This document shows, piece by piece, positions 51,608-62,001 of a DNA stretch of 64,000 bases (the stretch's first letter is position 1; each line of letters begins with the position of its first letter). This DNA comes from Epiperipatus broadwayi (lineage: Eukaryota; Onychophora; Udeonychophora; Euonychophora; Peripatidae). Below the pieces are notes generated by a model that was not told where the DNA came from, searched no databases, and saw only the letters and a list, made by a program, of their open reading frames with translations. The position numbers were made by a program, and so were the translations under genes. The stretch spans positions 562,001 to 626,000 of the forward strand of contig JAQFVV010012420.1 in the NCBI GenBank assembly GCA_028023455.1. The letters are read 5' to 3'.

Positions 51608-51909
51608 GTAGCTCGACTTCTGATCTAATAATTTTTATCTCGTAAAAGAAAGCCTCATTCAAAGATATTAAGAAACATGAACCGTATAACTTAAAAATGT
51701 ACATTAAATAAATTCGCATAAAATGAGACCCGGGTGTACTCGGTTTATCAGACAGTTAAGAAAACCATCAAATTGGGTGAATGTAATGACCAATTCAATT
51801 TGAATTTTGTAAAATTATTTATTCTTCGAAAATCATAAAGTTGCATTATGGCTCAATCAATGTGAGCAGTTAACCCATCTTTTCCAGTATTATAATTTGA
51901 AATCTTCGG

Positions 51910-52071
51910 TTACACTGCACTTGACCATGATATTAAAGATTGTAATTCTTGTTGATTCACATATCTTAGTACTGTAAAATCTGGTCTCTGGAAGAACAAT
52001 GAAGCATTGATTTTCGAAATAAAACTCGCTTTGTTATATTTTCCTAATCTTCCAGAAAACAAATTTTCAAA
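51910..52071 (-). CDS. Candidate 3'-terminal exon of a host gene
   Basis: The minus strand has a good splice acceptor, a pyrimidine-rich run ending TTATTTATTTCAG (52072 upward), followed in phase 0 by 54 codons ending in TAA at 51910. The residues are varied and protein-like: LFSGRLGKYNKASFISKI, then FFQRPDFTVLRYVNQQEL and ISWSSAV, unlike the Phe/Ile/Asn noise around it. An AATAAA on the minus strand (51818-51823) lies about 90 bases past the stop. The frame also runs open upstream to an ATG at 52134, so a single-exon start is not excluded. I do not recognise the family. No matching upstream exon could be proven between 52.1 and 64 kb. Confidence 0.45.
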   Translation of the reverse strand, partial: FENLFSGRLGKYNKASFISKINASLFFQRPDFTVLRYVNQQELQSLISWSSAV

Positions 52072-52662
52072 CTGAAATAAATAATAATAGAAATTGGTTT
52101 GAATTTTTAAATAATAAGTTGACCTATGGGTCATTCTTTATTAAGGTTGTGCATTATTTTTTGTCAAGAGCATAGAGAAAATCTTGGTGGTTTTGTTAGT
52201 GTATTTTTATAGAATGTTTATAGTTGTAATCAAGATGGTTTTAGGAAAATTTGTGTTTTCACTCATCTATGATATAGACTGATCTATATATATTCAGATA
52301 TTTACTAAACTCTTATGGGGAGAAATGCATTAATGGGAAGCATAATTTTTACTTCTAATGAACCTTTTTTTAAAAAAATTAACAATGGCCAGTAATTATG
52401 TATGATAGTGAATTGATGAAAGTTGTTTATTGATTATTTTTTTTTTAATTATTGAATTGTCACAATTGGCATTTGCTTGTATTTTTGTCTTATTATTATA
52501 TCTAGAATTATAAAGCATTTTCTGTTTAGAAATGATTTTGTAAAGTTAAAAGCTTATTACAATTTTAATGACTTGTTTCTTAAACATAATATATTAGAAA
52601 TCATATTTTTCAAGTCATCAAAAATAAAAGTAATCAAATCCAATATGCTGTTCTTTCTTATA

Positions 52663-52690
52663 TATATTTATATCAGCTGATATAAATATA
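52663..52690. other. Perfect 28-bp palindrome
   Basis: TATATTTATATCAG followed immediately by its exact complement in reverse, centred on CAG|CTG at 52676/52677. It has no loop, so it could extrude as a cruciform or bind a dimeric protein. A+T richness makes shorter palindromes common, but a perfect 28-mer is notable. Confidence 0.9.
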
Positions 52691-53573
52691 CATATTTAAA
52701 TTCATCTAATAACTTTCCTGTTGCTTTTGGTAGCCTGATTGGTTTTTTTTTAAACTTGGCTTTAATACTAATATATTCCAAACAAAGGTTTAATTCTAAT
52801 GGACCCTTGAACTACCTTCTAGCCTTATAAAATAAGCCTGTTAAGACATGGTATTTTTTTTCCTTTCTAGCATCTGGTGAAGAATTAGCTAAATATTTAA
52901 AAGCAATTATTTTATAACTGTGCTATAACTTTTCTAATTTTTATTGAAAGTTAAGAAAAGACTAATAGAGGTAGAATATGTAATCAGAATCTCCCGGGAT
53001 TTTTACTTTTACAGATTTCAATAGTATACCACTTTTTACTCTTCCATTATTCTTCTGAAAATTTAAATATTAGTTCTATATAGGACTCATTAACATTTAT
53101 GGTCTAGCTCTAAAATTAGAATGTTAGAATAAATTATTTAAGATGAGATATAACTTCTTTAGTGTTATGTTTATTCTCCACTTATTTAATTGATATAGTC
53201 ATTATTTAAAGAACATAATCTGAGCAATTTTTATTCTGTATTTGGCCATCTTATTTGGTGATTTACTCCTCTTAGTAATATATTTATATTTTTAGAGAAC
53301 TGTCTATCTTAGAAATTCAATATAATAAATTAAAATATTGATCAAGATTAAAATATCTTGTGAAAATTGCAAATCATACTTGAATAACATTTGGTAATTG
53401 TAAAAGATAGTCATCATGATTTTGCTTAGGTAATATTCATTTCCCAAACGTAATAGATATCTGTATTAGATCTAATCCATGGTGTTTAAATGATATTTGA
53501 AAATAGTTTTATGTATGAGCAACATAATAAAAAGTGAATAAAATGTTTGTTCAAGATGAAAACTACTACAGAA
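52691..53573. other. A+T-rich DNA, nothing recognised
   Basis: No motif-bearing frame, repeat boundary or RNA signal found on either strand. Confidence 0.45.
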
Positions 53574-53752
53574 CAGAGGTCGGCAATGTTTTAATAGTGT
53601 ATGCCGAATCTATATTACAATGTTATTCCGCGTGCCAACATGATTCTTCTAATCTTATAGTATAAAAATTGGTCCAGTTATAATGGGCTTCCAAATTAAT
53701 TATTATATACTTTTGAAACCCATTATAACCGGATCTTATATTATTGGTTGTT
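53574..53752. repeat. hAT-like end plus short inverted repeat
   Basis: CAGAGGTCGGCAA at 53574 looks like the terminal sequence of hAT elements (CAGnGGTnGGCAA). About 80 bases on, GGTCCAGTTATAATGGG (53671 onward) and its imperfect inverse CCCATTATAACCGGATC (about 53719-53735) form a ~45-bp-arm hairpin. No matching right terminus or 8-bp duplication was found, so the element is partial or mis-assigned. Confidence 0.35.
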
Positions 53753-54391
53753 AAATATTTTAAAATACATAAAATCATATGTAAAAATTATATTGCATTT
53801 GAAAGATATGCTTAAAATTTCCTTGACATTGAGAAAATTCATCCCTTTTGTGTTTTTACAAATGTATAGTAATTCAGAATAGGTAAACCTTTACCTTTCA
53901 ATGGTTTAGTTTAAAAAAACTGATGAATGAATTTAACAAAATAAAAATATTCTAGCATTCATCAAAAAAATTTCCCTCGAAATTGGAAGTTTTTTTTTAA
54001 AACTGGTTTTTTTATATTTTTCTCTGTGAGAAATTTGTTTTAATTACATTGATAGATATCTAAAAAAAAACATTGATATTTAATTTCTTTTGAGATCTGA
54101 ATGGTATTATTAAGTCTTGTGTATTTGCAAACTTCATTCAAGCATTGAACAGATTATCTCGCCAACTAGAAACTTTTTCCCAATTAAAAGTGCCAAAACT
54201 TAAAAAATATATAATTATGAATAGTTTTTCAAATGAATTACACCATATAATATTTTAACCATTGTGTACAAAAGTATCAGAAGTCAATTGACTATTAAAA
54301 AAAGAAAATTCCATCCCACTTAGCTCTTATCTTTATTGAAAATGGCAAAGATGGGATCTATGTTTATTGTTCAAAATAATTAGTAAATTAA

Positions 54392-54637
54392 ACTGGATTA
54401 TGGTTACCAGTTCTATGTGAGTTGCAGATGCAGAACGTAGATGATGGTACTAATGCATGCGCTGTAATTAAAATTATTTCTATTCGGAGTGCCATTGATA
54501 ATCATTGTTTGGCGAGTGTGCCTCAGGTTGCTGACTTAGTCCTTCCAAGTTCAGAGAATGACAGTAATGTTACATTAAAAAAAAAGTATCTGAATAAAAC
54601 ATTTCGTTGTGTTAATCTTTGTTCTTTGCTAAAATAG
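54392..54637 (+). CDS. Candidate coding exon or relic, unknown family
   Basis: Open for 82 codons from a TAA before 54392 to TAG at 54637; the first ATG is at 54422. The N-terminal two thirds is protein-like: LQMQNVDDGTNACAVIKIIS, then ASVPQVADLVLPSSEND, with unusually few A/T-only codons. The end (after an A run at about 54575) decays to low complexity. AAAAAGTATCTG near 54580-54591 could be a splice donor and GTTACCAG near 54404-54411 or GAGTTGCAG near 54413-54421 an acceptor. The DDGTNAC stretch recalls catalytic-cysteine sites of some peptidase-like families, but I cannot name one. It could also be a transposon fragment. Confidence 0.35.
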   Translation, partial: TGLWLPVLCELQMQNVDDGTNACAVIKIISIRSAIDNHCLASVPQVADLVLPSSENDSNVTLKKKYLNKTFRCVNLCSLLK

Positions 54638-54829
54638 TTTTTGAAAGGAGCCATATTAACTAAAACTTCCTTACCTTTTGTGTCATCCCATATCTCACTT
54701 TTGTTAATGCAATATGTTAATTACCCGAGTTTTAAAATAATTTTCTCCAATGAACTCTTGATCTCATTTTTTAAGGAGTTGGTGAAAATAAATCCTAGAT
54801 ATGTTAAAAAAAAAAACCAGTAGGATCCT

Positions 54830-54955
54830 ATTAAAAAAATTGCCATTTAACTTTTTCATTGAAAGACTGACTATATAAAGTGCTATATGACATTAAAAAA
54901 ATTGCCATTTAACTATTTTTCATTGAAAGACTGAATATATAAAGTGCTATATGAC
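54830..54955 (+). repeat. Tandem duplication, ~62-bp period
   Basis: ATTAAAAAAATTGCCATTTA starts at 54830 and 54892. Both copies continue TTTTTCATTGAAAGACTGA and end AAAGTGCTATATGAC. The second has two extra bases. Confidence 0.9.
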
Positions 54956-56100
54956 CTGTCAATTTTAACCTAAACTCAGATATATTATAATTTTGCGTTC
55001 TCCATCTATTATTTGCAAAATGTATAGTACATTATATGAATTTTAATATTTAAAAAAAAAATTGTTGAATATTATTACATTGATTAGTTAATATTGCTTT
55101 TTGAAAAATAAATATTCTTTACTATTACCTTTGTTGGAATTTTGTAAGGAGAAAATTCATTGATATTTATTGCTGCAAGTTAATCTCTGAAAATGTGCTT
55201 GTTTTTTTATCAGGAAATTAAAAGCTTGACACAAACCTATAACTTTTATCATACGTGTACTATATGTAATTGGGCTTTTGTTTGAAACTGCAATATTCAC
55301 AAACCTTTCAATATAAATATGATGTTAAGATAAAATGTTATATAAAGCTATTATTATATTATAAAATAATGGTAGGAAAGTATAAAATGAAGAATTTAAA
55401 TAGGGATTCTTTTAATAGGATTAATCTACATAAATTTTGTATTTAAATTGAGGATGTATTAATTATAATTTATATGGCTATTTGAAAATTTAATCCAAAA
55501 CTATGAAAACATTTGGGAGAAGTGGTAGGTAAGGAGTTTCAAACAAAATATTAGATTGTGCCTTTGTTTTCCAATATTTTATTAAAAATAATACAGCTAA
55601 ATTATAATTTGAAAGAGCAAATATATAAATATGCACAATAGATACTTCTGTGAACTTTATATATTTAAGAGTAATCATACTCTGAAATAATTTACCAAAA
55701 TAATTAAGTATAACAGTGAAATCAAAAAAATATAATTATTCATTTTTTTACCCTAAAAGTATTCCTTGTAAAATGTCCAGTTTGCTATTTTTCTTTTTGT
55801 TTCTTTTATTCCTATAAAAAATGTTTAAAAAGCAGCTAATTTTATTGGGGGGGGGGGGATTGTACAAAAAAAAGTCTTATTATAAAGGTAGTTTGTTATT
55901 AAAATGGATGTAGAATTTTCTATAAGATGACTTTCCTATACATGCTTAGTACTAACAAATTACTTCATGACATTAAAGATTTGAGAATTTGCCTTATAAA
56001 TTCATTTAAAAGTAAGTCTTACCTGTGAAATATATTGTAAGCGTCTACCTGTACTATTGTTTCTTAATTCATTCACGTATACGTTCTTTCCTGTAGCTTC
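54956..56100. other. A+T-rich DNA with a poly-G run
   Basis: G12 at 55847-55858. No coding, RNA or transposon boundary found. Confidence 0.45.
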
Positions 56101-56956
56101 GAGTAAGTATATTTATGAGCATGGTTTAAATCCCATCTCAAGCGCCAATCTTACACTTTGATAAGAATTATACTCACCAACATAAATAAGGGTTCTGTAT
56201 ATATATATCTAGGGTAGCCTGTCCAGACTAGCTCAAGGTCTGGGGAACATGATCTAACGAGAGAACAAAGCAAAGACAATTCCAGACATCATATATATCT
56301 ACGTATACCACCCTAGCCCAGGAGTTATAACAAAACTAGGCTATAAATTACTACGCTAGTTATCATTAAATTCTAAGCTTTATAGACCTATATATATATC
56401 TTACTGCTCATTCGCACAACCCATTTATTCTGATACATATATGAATCGTATATATATCAACGAAAGAGTGCAATTACACATAAGAGTTGTTTATTTAATG
56501 TTTTATTTTTTATTTAAACAAATATTACTGTATTTAATATAGAAGTAACACGAGTCCCTTCATTACTACGCATTTATTGAACACATATATAGAGAAAAGG
56601 TCAATTTATTTTAATTACTATCGAATGTCCACGTAGTTAAAGCTAACAGTCCGCACATTTATAATTCTAAAGAAATACTGGCCTTATTGATCCTAAGGAT
56701 GGTAAACAGTCAGCAATGTGATAGGCCAAATAGTTTATCATAGAGGTGGAGTAGGTGATTTCGCTCGCTTAAGAGATCCAAGCTGCATGTGCTTCGTCGA
56801 CATTATACTGGATAATTTTTAAACAGTAATTTTCATAAATCCGATTCAGGCGAGTTCTACAATAACAATCCATTGGGCCGGTCTAGCGAAACACACTATT
56901 TCATTACCCCAACATTTTGATGGGAATATTAATAAAACTTCTTAATTATTTACACG

Positions 56957-57157
56957 TTAATCCAATCCAAAAATCCGTGTCACGTCTTTTTTCATTCTAA
57001 TCACCACTGTATAATTTAGCAAAAAAAAAAAAAGTTCCTTTTTTCTACACTCTTTAACCTCATATTTTTCCTTATTTATTTGTACACTGCTGACCAGATC
57101 TTCTATTGTTTCAGAATACCAACTCAACCAGTTCTCAGACTTTGGGACGACAGTCAA
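56957..57157 (-). CDS. Unrecognised minus-strand open frame
   Basis: 66 codons from ATG to TAA. The first half (VPKSENWLSWYSETIEDLV, then QINKEKYEVKECRKK) is protein-like, with Trp, Ser and Glu codons uncommon in nearby noise. The second half passes through an A/T homopolymer. The frame is open a further ~12 codons upstream, where CTGCGGGCAG could be a splice acceptor. It may be an exon, a transposon relic or chance. No family is recognised. Confidence 0.22.
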   Translation of the reverse strand: MTVVPKSENWLSWYSETIEDLVSSVQINKEKYEVKECRKKELFFFLLNYTVVIRMKKDVTRIFGLD

Positions 57158-57443
57158 TAACTCAAACTGCCCGCAGCAACTAATTCATTCTATTTCTTAT
57201 TTCTGTAGCTTTATATGCCCAATGGATTCATCAAGAAACGTGTTACCGCTAATATTATTAAATGTAGAACATTAACAAACAACAAAATATATATATATAA
57301 TCGATAACTTTATGCAACTCCGTATATAATTGCCTCTTGTCAATCCCACATAACCGTTAATACATATACACACTTTATAATAACATAACTATATATAAGC
57401 ATACAGTCCATCCTTTAACAGATTACGTATTACTTTCACTCTT

Positions 57444-57546
57444 TGTAACAGGGTTCGAATGACTACATATATTTTTTACCGCATATACAGTCACTCGCAT
57501 TTAACACTATTGCATTGTCTCTTGTATTTGAACCCCGTCTGTTACA
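57444..57546. repeat. ~100-bp inverted-repeat unit
   Basis: TGTAACAGGGTTCGAAT at the left is mirrored by ATTTGAACCCCGTCTGTTACA at the right, with a 4-base gap in the alignment. Both arms contain a GGTTCRAAT B-box-like core. It could be a small MITE or two tRNA-derived ends in opposition. Confidence 0.5.
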
Positions 57547-57689
57547 ATATATTAATGAAAGTATGATATTGGGACTGATTTGTCAATGGTGGATATGAGA
57601 AAAATATTAGATCATGTTTTTATGACCCCGATTTTAAGAACCAAAGAAAGCAGAGGGATGCAGAAAAATGATACATAACCAGTGAATCA

Positions 57690-58740
57690 GCAGTCCACTG
57701 ATGATTGTATGCTCAAAGCCCACACTGATGCCGACATTCCGTCACTAACCCCTCATGCACAGGACATAATTCATTTAAGTACATATACTAGGGCTGGGCA
57801 GACATTCAAGCTACTATTTGATATTTTACATACGTCCTATATATATATATATAGCTGTACAAGCAATGTAATATGTTGAAACTGTAAGATTCAAATTCGA
57901 ATCTTAGTTTCACTTGTCATATTTGTTCTATCGTTCTTCTACCCACTCCATCCTACCTAAATATAAACCTCAATATTGGACTGTGCGTATAATAGTATTA
58001 GTTATATAAAAGCTTGTTAAATATGCCTCATGCACACACACGCTCCAATATGAGTGGTTAACGCACTGAAAATATATTAATTTAATATTTTGCATTTATA
58101 ATTATTTAGGTCAAAGTTATATAACATTTTAATTTATAAAATCTAAAATTTGTTTTTAATCTTTTTAAATGTATTAAAAATAGAATACTGAGAAGTGTTC
58201 CTGAAAGCTTTTTAATTAGTTTTAAGAAATACCTACAGTATAATGAGGTCATAGTGAAATGTGTAATCTTCGGATTGAAATGACAAATAGAACATGTACT
58301 CTTAATGCATTATTTTACCTGCAGATATTTGAGCGGACTTGAAAGGTGAATAAATACCTCATGTCAGCTGGATCCGAAAGGTAAAGAGCAAGGTAGAGAA
58401 AAAAGTTATTCAAAGTAAAATCGAGGTTAATCTAATGTCTAATCTTAGCTTTTTCGTTATTTACGTATGGGAGATGCACTGGTTAACGAGATGTACAATT
58501 CTGACTGTATGTGGTGTTGTGTGATAGTTTGAGCTCAAAATATCTTGTAAATTATATTGTTTATACAGGTATATATATGTAGCCTGTGTGTTAGATATTA
58601 AATAGCTTAAATGTCTGCCCAGCCCTCGTATTTATGTTCTATGCATGAGGGGTCAGTTATGTTCAACCTGGGTATGATAAGATTGTCTGCATCAGTGTGG
58701 GCTTTGAGCATTCTGTCATCAGATTTTCAATAGTTGGAGT
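57690..58740. repeat. Inverted repeat with ~170-bp arms
   Basis: The left arm (57690-57870) contains ATGCTCAAAGCCCACACTGA, CCCCTCATGCA and GGGCTGGGCAGACAT. The right arm (58570-58740) contains their inverses in reverse order (ATGTCTGCCCAGCCC at 58611-58625, TGCATGAGGGG, TCAGTGTGGGCTTTGAGCAT). The ~700-bp spacer holds no gene. It is a foldback structure whose outer ends were not resolved. The 65-codon frame at 57682-57879 is part of the left arm. Confidence 0.75.
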
Positions 58741-58970
58741 GGATTGAAGCCTGTCCGTTAAAGTATGAAGATTGGCTATCTTAATGTAAATCTGAGCACT
58801 TACTATAGATGTGTGTAGAGATGATAATCTGGACCGACAAGTGCTGTTTTAGCACAAAATATATACATTGTTATTTATCTTTTGGACATATGTGAGATAG
58901 TGCGAAAGTCGGCTCAAAATATCTTATATTTTACATTGTTTGTACAGGTATATATATAGCCTGTATGTTA
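58490..58970. repeat. Duplicated segment joined to repeat family R
   Basis: CTCAAAATATCTT...TTTAYACAGGTATATATA...GCCTGTRTGTTAGATA occurs at 58531-58598 and again at 58914-58974. Between them, 58768-58860 matches 10150-10250 (family R). The right arm of the large inverted repeat overlaps this block. Confidence 0.6.
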
Positions 58971-58974
58971 GATA

Positions 58975-59780
58975 ATATTAGACAATGCAATAATTTTTAT
59001 TTCAATTTTTTTTTCAAGTGCAAATGTGCCGATAATATATACAGCCAGTTTTTAATTTACCTAATATTAATATATTCCATCAGATTTTGTCAACTATAAT
59101 TTGATATGGCAGTTAACTTCACTATCTGAAATATTGTTCAAAGTAACAAATCTTTTGTTTTTTTAATTTAGACTTTTCAGTCCCAATATGGAGTTAATTA
59201 AATTAGATACAGTGTATTTTATTTTATTGCTCATTGTTTACAATTATTAAACATGTCCATCCCCAACTAATTAATTGTAAAATAGACAAATACATTTCTG
59301 AATGAAAATCATAAAATTATATTTCCATCTTCCATTTGAATTTATTGTTTTTGGGGGGAGGGAGTTGTTTATTATTACTGTCTCAAAATTTAAAAACTAC
59401 TGTTTCAAAATAATGGGCTTTATCATCAAGGTAAGGTATATTATTAAAACTCAAAATTTAAATCAATCCAATTGAATTATTTGCTGGGGGTTTTTTTTAG
59501 TATAAATTCTTTTACTATGATTGAACTCCATAAAAATTGACTTTATTCAGATTTATCTAGTCATTTCTTTGCTCATGCTGCAGCATTCCAATCTACTGTA
59601 CAACTTTTTTTTTTTAATTTGAAACTCATGTTTACTAGTTTTGTATACTTGAATAACCAATTTTTTAATTGCATTTAGTCTTAACATTAAAATCTTGCTG
59701 TTTACAAGATTAGGTACCTGCAACTTTTATTGTTGTCTTTGAACACATTTTCATATTTCCTGAAAAGGAGTATCTGTTCA
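58975..59780. other. A+T-rich DNA, nothing recognised
   Basis: Short G-rich tract GGGGGGAGGGAG at 59353-59364. No coding or RNA signal found. Confidence 0.45.
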
Positions 59781-59781
59781 A

Positions 59782-59880
59782 TTTTTTTTTTTTTCATATG
59801 TCATAGCATCGGCCGGGACCCGAACCCACACCAGTCTGCAACCAACTACTTGCTTGCACTCTGTCCACCTAGTTATCAAA
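59782..59880 (-). mobile_element. tRNA-derived SINE, copy 2
   Basis: Minus-strand relative of 4070-4177. It shares GCAAGCAAGTAGTTGGTTGC, the B box GGTTCGGGTCC and CGATGCTATGACATATG, and ends in a poly-A run seen as T13 at 59782-59794. The tRNA-like 5' part is altered or shortened (TAACTAGGTGGACAGAG), and no clean target duplication remains, so it is older than copy 1. Confidence 0.8.
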
Positions 59881-60189
59881 CATTTTTTCATTTCTAAGAA
59901 TAAACTTCTTCCCTCTCCATAGTTTTAAGGGTGGGGGGTGTTTTTCTGTTTAAAAAAAAAAAAAATATTTAAATTATTGAGAATGCATTTGAAACTGCAA
60001 AACAGTTTTGCTTGGGGTAGGTTCATATACATATATTTTTTGGTTCTGGAAACCTTGCCACCTATTTTATTTTAAATTATCCAATTTCGTGGCCTTCCAC
60101 ATAAGGTATAAACATTTTTAATTATTAAAATGATATATACAAAAGTTCAAAGCATTGCAATTAATAAGTTTTTTTTAAACGTAAATGCA

Positions 60190-60560
60190 GTAAAGACAAT
60201 AAAATATGATTAAGCAACCTGTATCAAAGTGCCGCCAGACATCACTTTTCAGGCAAAGCACTATCCCGTAATTTTGAAAATATTGCTTTTAAATACAAAG
60301 GGCTGTAATTAACAAAAAATTTAATGTCAATTCACTACACCAGTTGTAAACTAATCTCAATGCACTCATAAATGATGTTTTGGACCCCCCCTACATTCCA
60401 AACAGATATGAGCTTAGAACATGTTTGCACAGGACACCGTCTCTGTCTTCATTCTCACATAAAGTGTAATATCATTTCCTTATAATTTTCGGGTGGACAC
60501 TAGCCTTTAATTTTGAAAATATTTCACTGCATCTTATTTCAATTAATAATTTCAAATTTT
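60190..60560 (-). repeat. ~170-bp repeat units, inverted set left of transposon copy 2
   Basis: Read on the minus strand, TCCAAAACAT...ACTGGTGTAGTGAATT and TTTTCAAAATTACGGG...AAAAGTGATGTCTG match the units at 62030-62540. GCAAACATGTTCTAAGC (60415 region) matches GCAAACATGCTCTAAGC at 62119. Part of a second unit is seen around 60480-60530. Confidence 0.7.
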
Positions 60561-60821
60561 GGATCATGTTTCCAAAAATAAGGTAGAAAAAAATTTATTT
60601 ACGTGTTATCTGTTTTACTTGTGTTAAGATTTATTTTATGAATGGATAAAGTTGAGTTGTACATTCACAACATAATGTCCAAAAGTTAACACGTGATGAA
60701 CAGATAAACTTTTTATTTTTTGATGACATTCGATAATGTGATTTTTTTTTTTTTTTTTGCCATATTTTGAAAATATTAAAATTTGGGATCTTTCCTCAGC
60801 AAAACAAGTTGAAGTAGAATA
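60561..60821. other. A+T-rich spacer with T18 run
   Basis: T run at 60741-60758 flanked by sequence resembling the neighbouring repeat unit (ATTTTGAAAATATT). No gene. Confidence 0.4.
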
Positions 60822-61090
60822 CACCTGGGTCTCATTTTATGCCGTAGGTAGGTTCCTCAGAGAATGCGCACAAAAATGGCATACAACCGCAAAGCAACGG
60901 TGTAAAATTACTTTACAATTCGCATAAAAAAATAAGGAAATAAAAATAATGACTAGTAAAAAATTCATATTTGAAAAAAAATTGATACAAGACAAATTTT
61001 TTTACTTTTTTTTATTAACTACAGTATTTTAAATTTTTTTCATACATGTACAGTATTTTAATCATTATCATTATTTGACGATATGCAAGT

Positions 61091-61300
61091 TCATTTGTAA
61101 ACTAGTAAGACATCAGATTCGTCACTAGAGGAAATACAGCTGGTGCCAATTTCATTTTTTTTACTTACTCTTATTTTGGACTCTCCCAAACTAAATATTT
61201 TCCAATCACAGTTGATTCTTCCGATTTCGCTAAGCGATCTAAAATTGAAATTTTTGTTTCCAAAGAAATTCATTTTCTTCTGTGTTTTTTTTTTCTCCGT
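61091..61300 (-). pseudogene. pogo/CENP-B-type helix-turn-helix relic, copy 2
   Basis: The same relic as in copy 1: SLETKISILDRLAKSEESTV then IGKYL in one frame, and GESKIRVSKKNEIGTS after a one-base shift, ending SSDESDVLLVYK. Copy 2 keeps the Arg of LDRLAK and the Asn of KKNE that copy 1 has lost, which makes the match to the CENP-B/pogo DNA-binding fold firmer. The TGA before ISLETK is shared with copy 1. Confidence 0.65.
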
Positions 61301-61875
61301 TAGAGTAAACTAAAAGTTTAAAGTAAAATAAAAAGACACTAACCACTGTTGAACAAAATTTAATTAAAACTAACAATTAAAAATTAAATTCTTATTTTTG
61401 TCCGTAATTTTCGATTCCGTTTGAAGATCAAATTTCATTGTTTCGTGTCAGAATTTCAGATCACGTTATGTAATTTTTAAATTGATAATAATTAAAAATC
61501 GGATTTTCATTGTCCCTGTCGCTGTTACCTTTTAAAAATAAACTTGCATACATTAATTGATAAATTGATTACATTTTTTTAAAAAAAGCAAAAACAGAAT
61601 GCGATTTAAAATGCAAAAACAACGTGCATAGTATAGACATCTATAATGTTTGAACAGATTTACATTATAATCTTGTAAAATTCATTACTTGTGGACACTA
61701 AATGATTAATTGATTATGTCCTCTCAAAAATAGAATGTGATTTAAAATGCAAAAACAACAATGCATCATAGTATAAAACATCTACAACGTTTTAACACAT
61801 TTACATTATAATCTTGTAAAATTTAATGTGTGTATATAAAATGGGGAAATCCTAATAAAGCACTGAAAATATTGA

Positions 61876-62001
61876 AATTATTAGATAAAAGTCGAATTCC
61901 AATATTGCGCTGTTACTTTAAATATGACATGTGAGTGCGCAAAAATTTATAATATTTAAAGTAATAGCGCATTATCGGAGCTACACTTCTGATCTAATGA
62001 T
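61876..62001. other. Hairpin inside transposon copy 2
   Basis: GCGCTGTTACTTTAAATAT and ATATTTAAAGTAATAGCGC form the central stem, with outer pairing as in copy 1. The right arm is kept better than the left. Confidence 0.7.

Larger units (their letters stand above)
50474..51736 (-). mobile_element. TA-flanked pogo/Tigger-like transposon, copy 1 (1263 bp)
   Basis: Terminal inverted repeats of about 22 bp begin CACCTG and include GTCTCGTTTTATGCG; the inverse is at the right end (CGCATAAAATGAGAC...CGGGTG). TA lies on both sides (50472-50473, 51737-51738), the Tc1/mariner/pogo target duplication. The minus strand near the left end carries a decayed CENP-B-type helix-turn-helix (separate entry), and an internal hairpin lies near the right end. 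The catalytic DDE domain is missing, so this is a deletion derivative. Related copies are at 60822-62026 and 63241-63963. Confidence 0.88.
56101..57546 (-). other. Block of different base composition, possible solo LTR
   Basis: Compared with the flanks this block has more G+C, more CG dinucleotides and few long A/T runs. Read on the minus strand it starts TGTAACAGACGGGG (57546 downward), a form common for LTR starts, and has CATATAAAG near 57215 and AATAAA further in. No TG...CA partner or flanking duplication was found at the other end, so the solo-LTR reading is tentative. Short hairpins occur (for example CCAGAC...GTCTGG at 56223-56242). Confidence 0.35.

Noticed and set aside
57444-57546. 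Complete LTR of ~100 bp
   Set aside because: The ends are inverse copies of each other over ~20 bp, which fits a small inverted-repeat element better than an LTR, and no second LTR was found.
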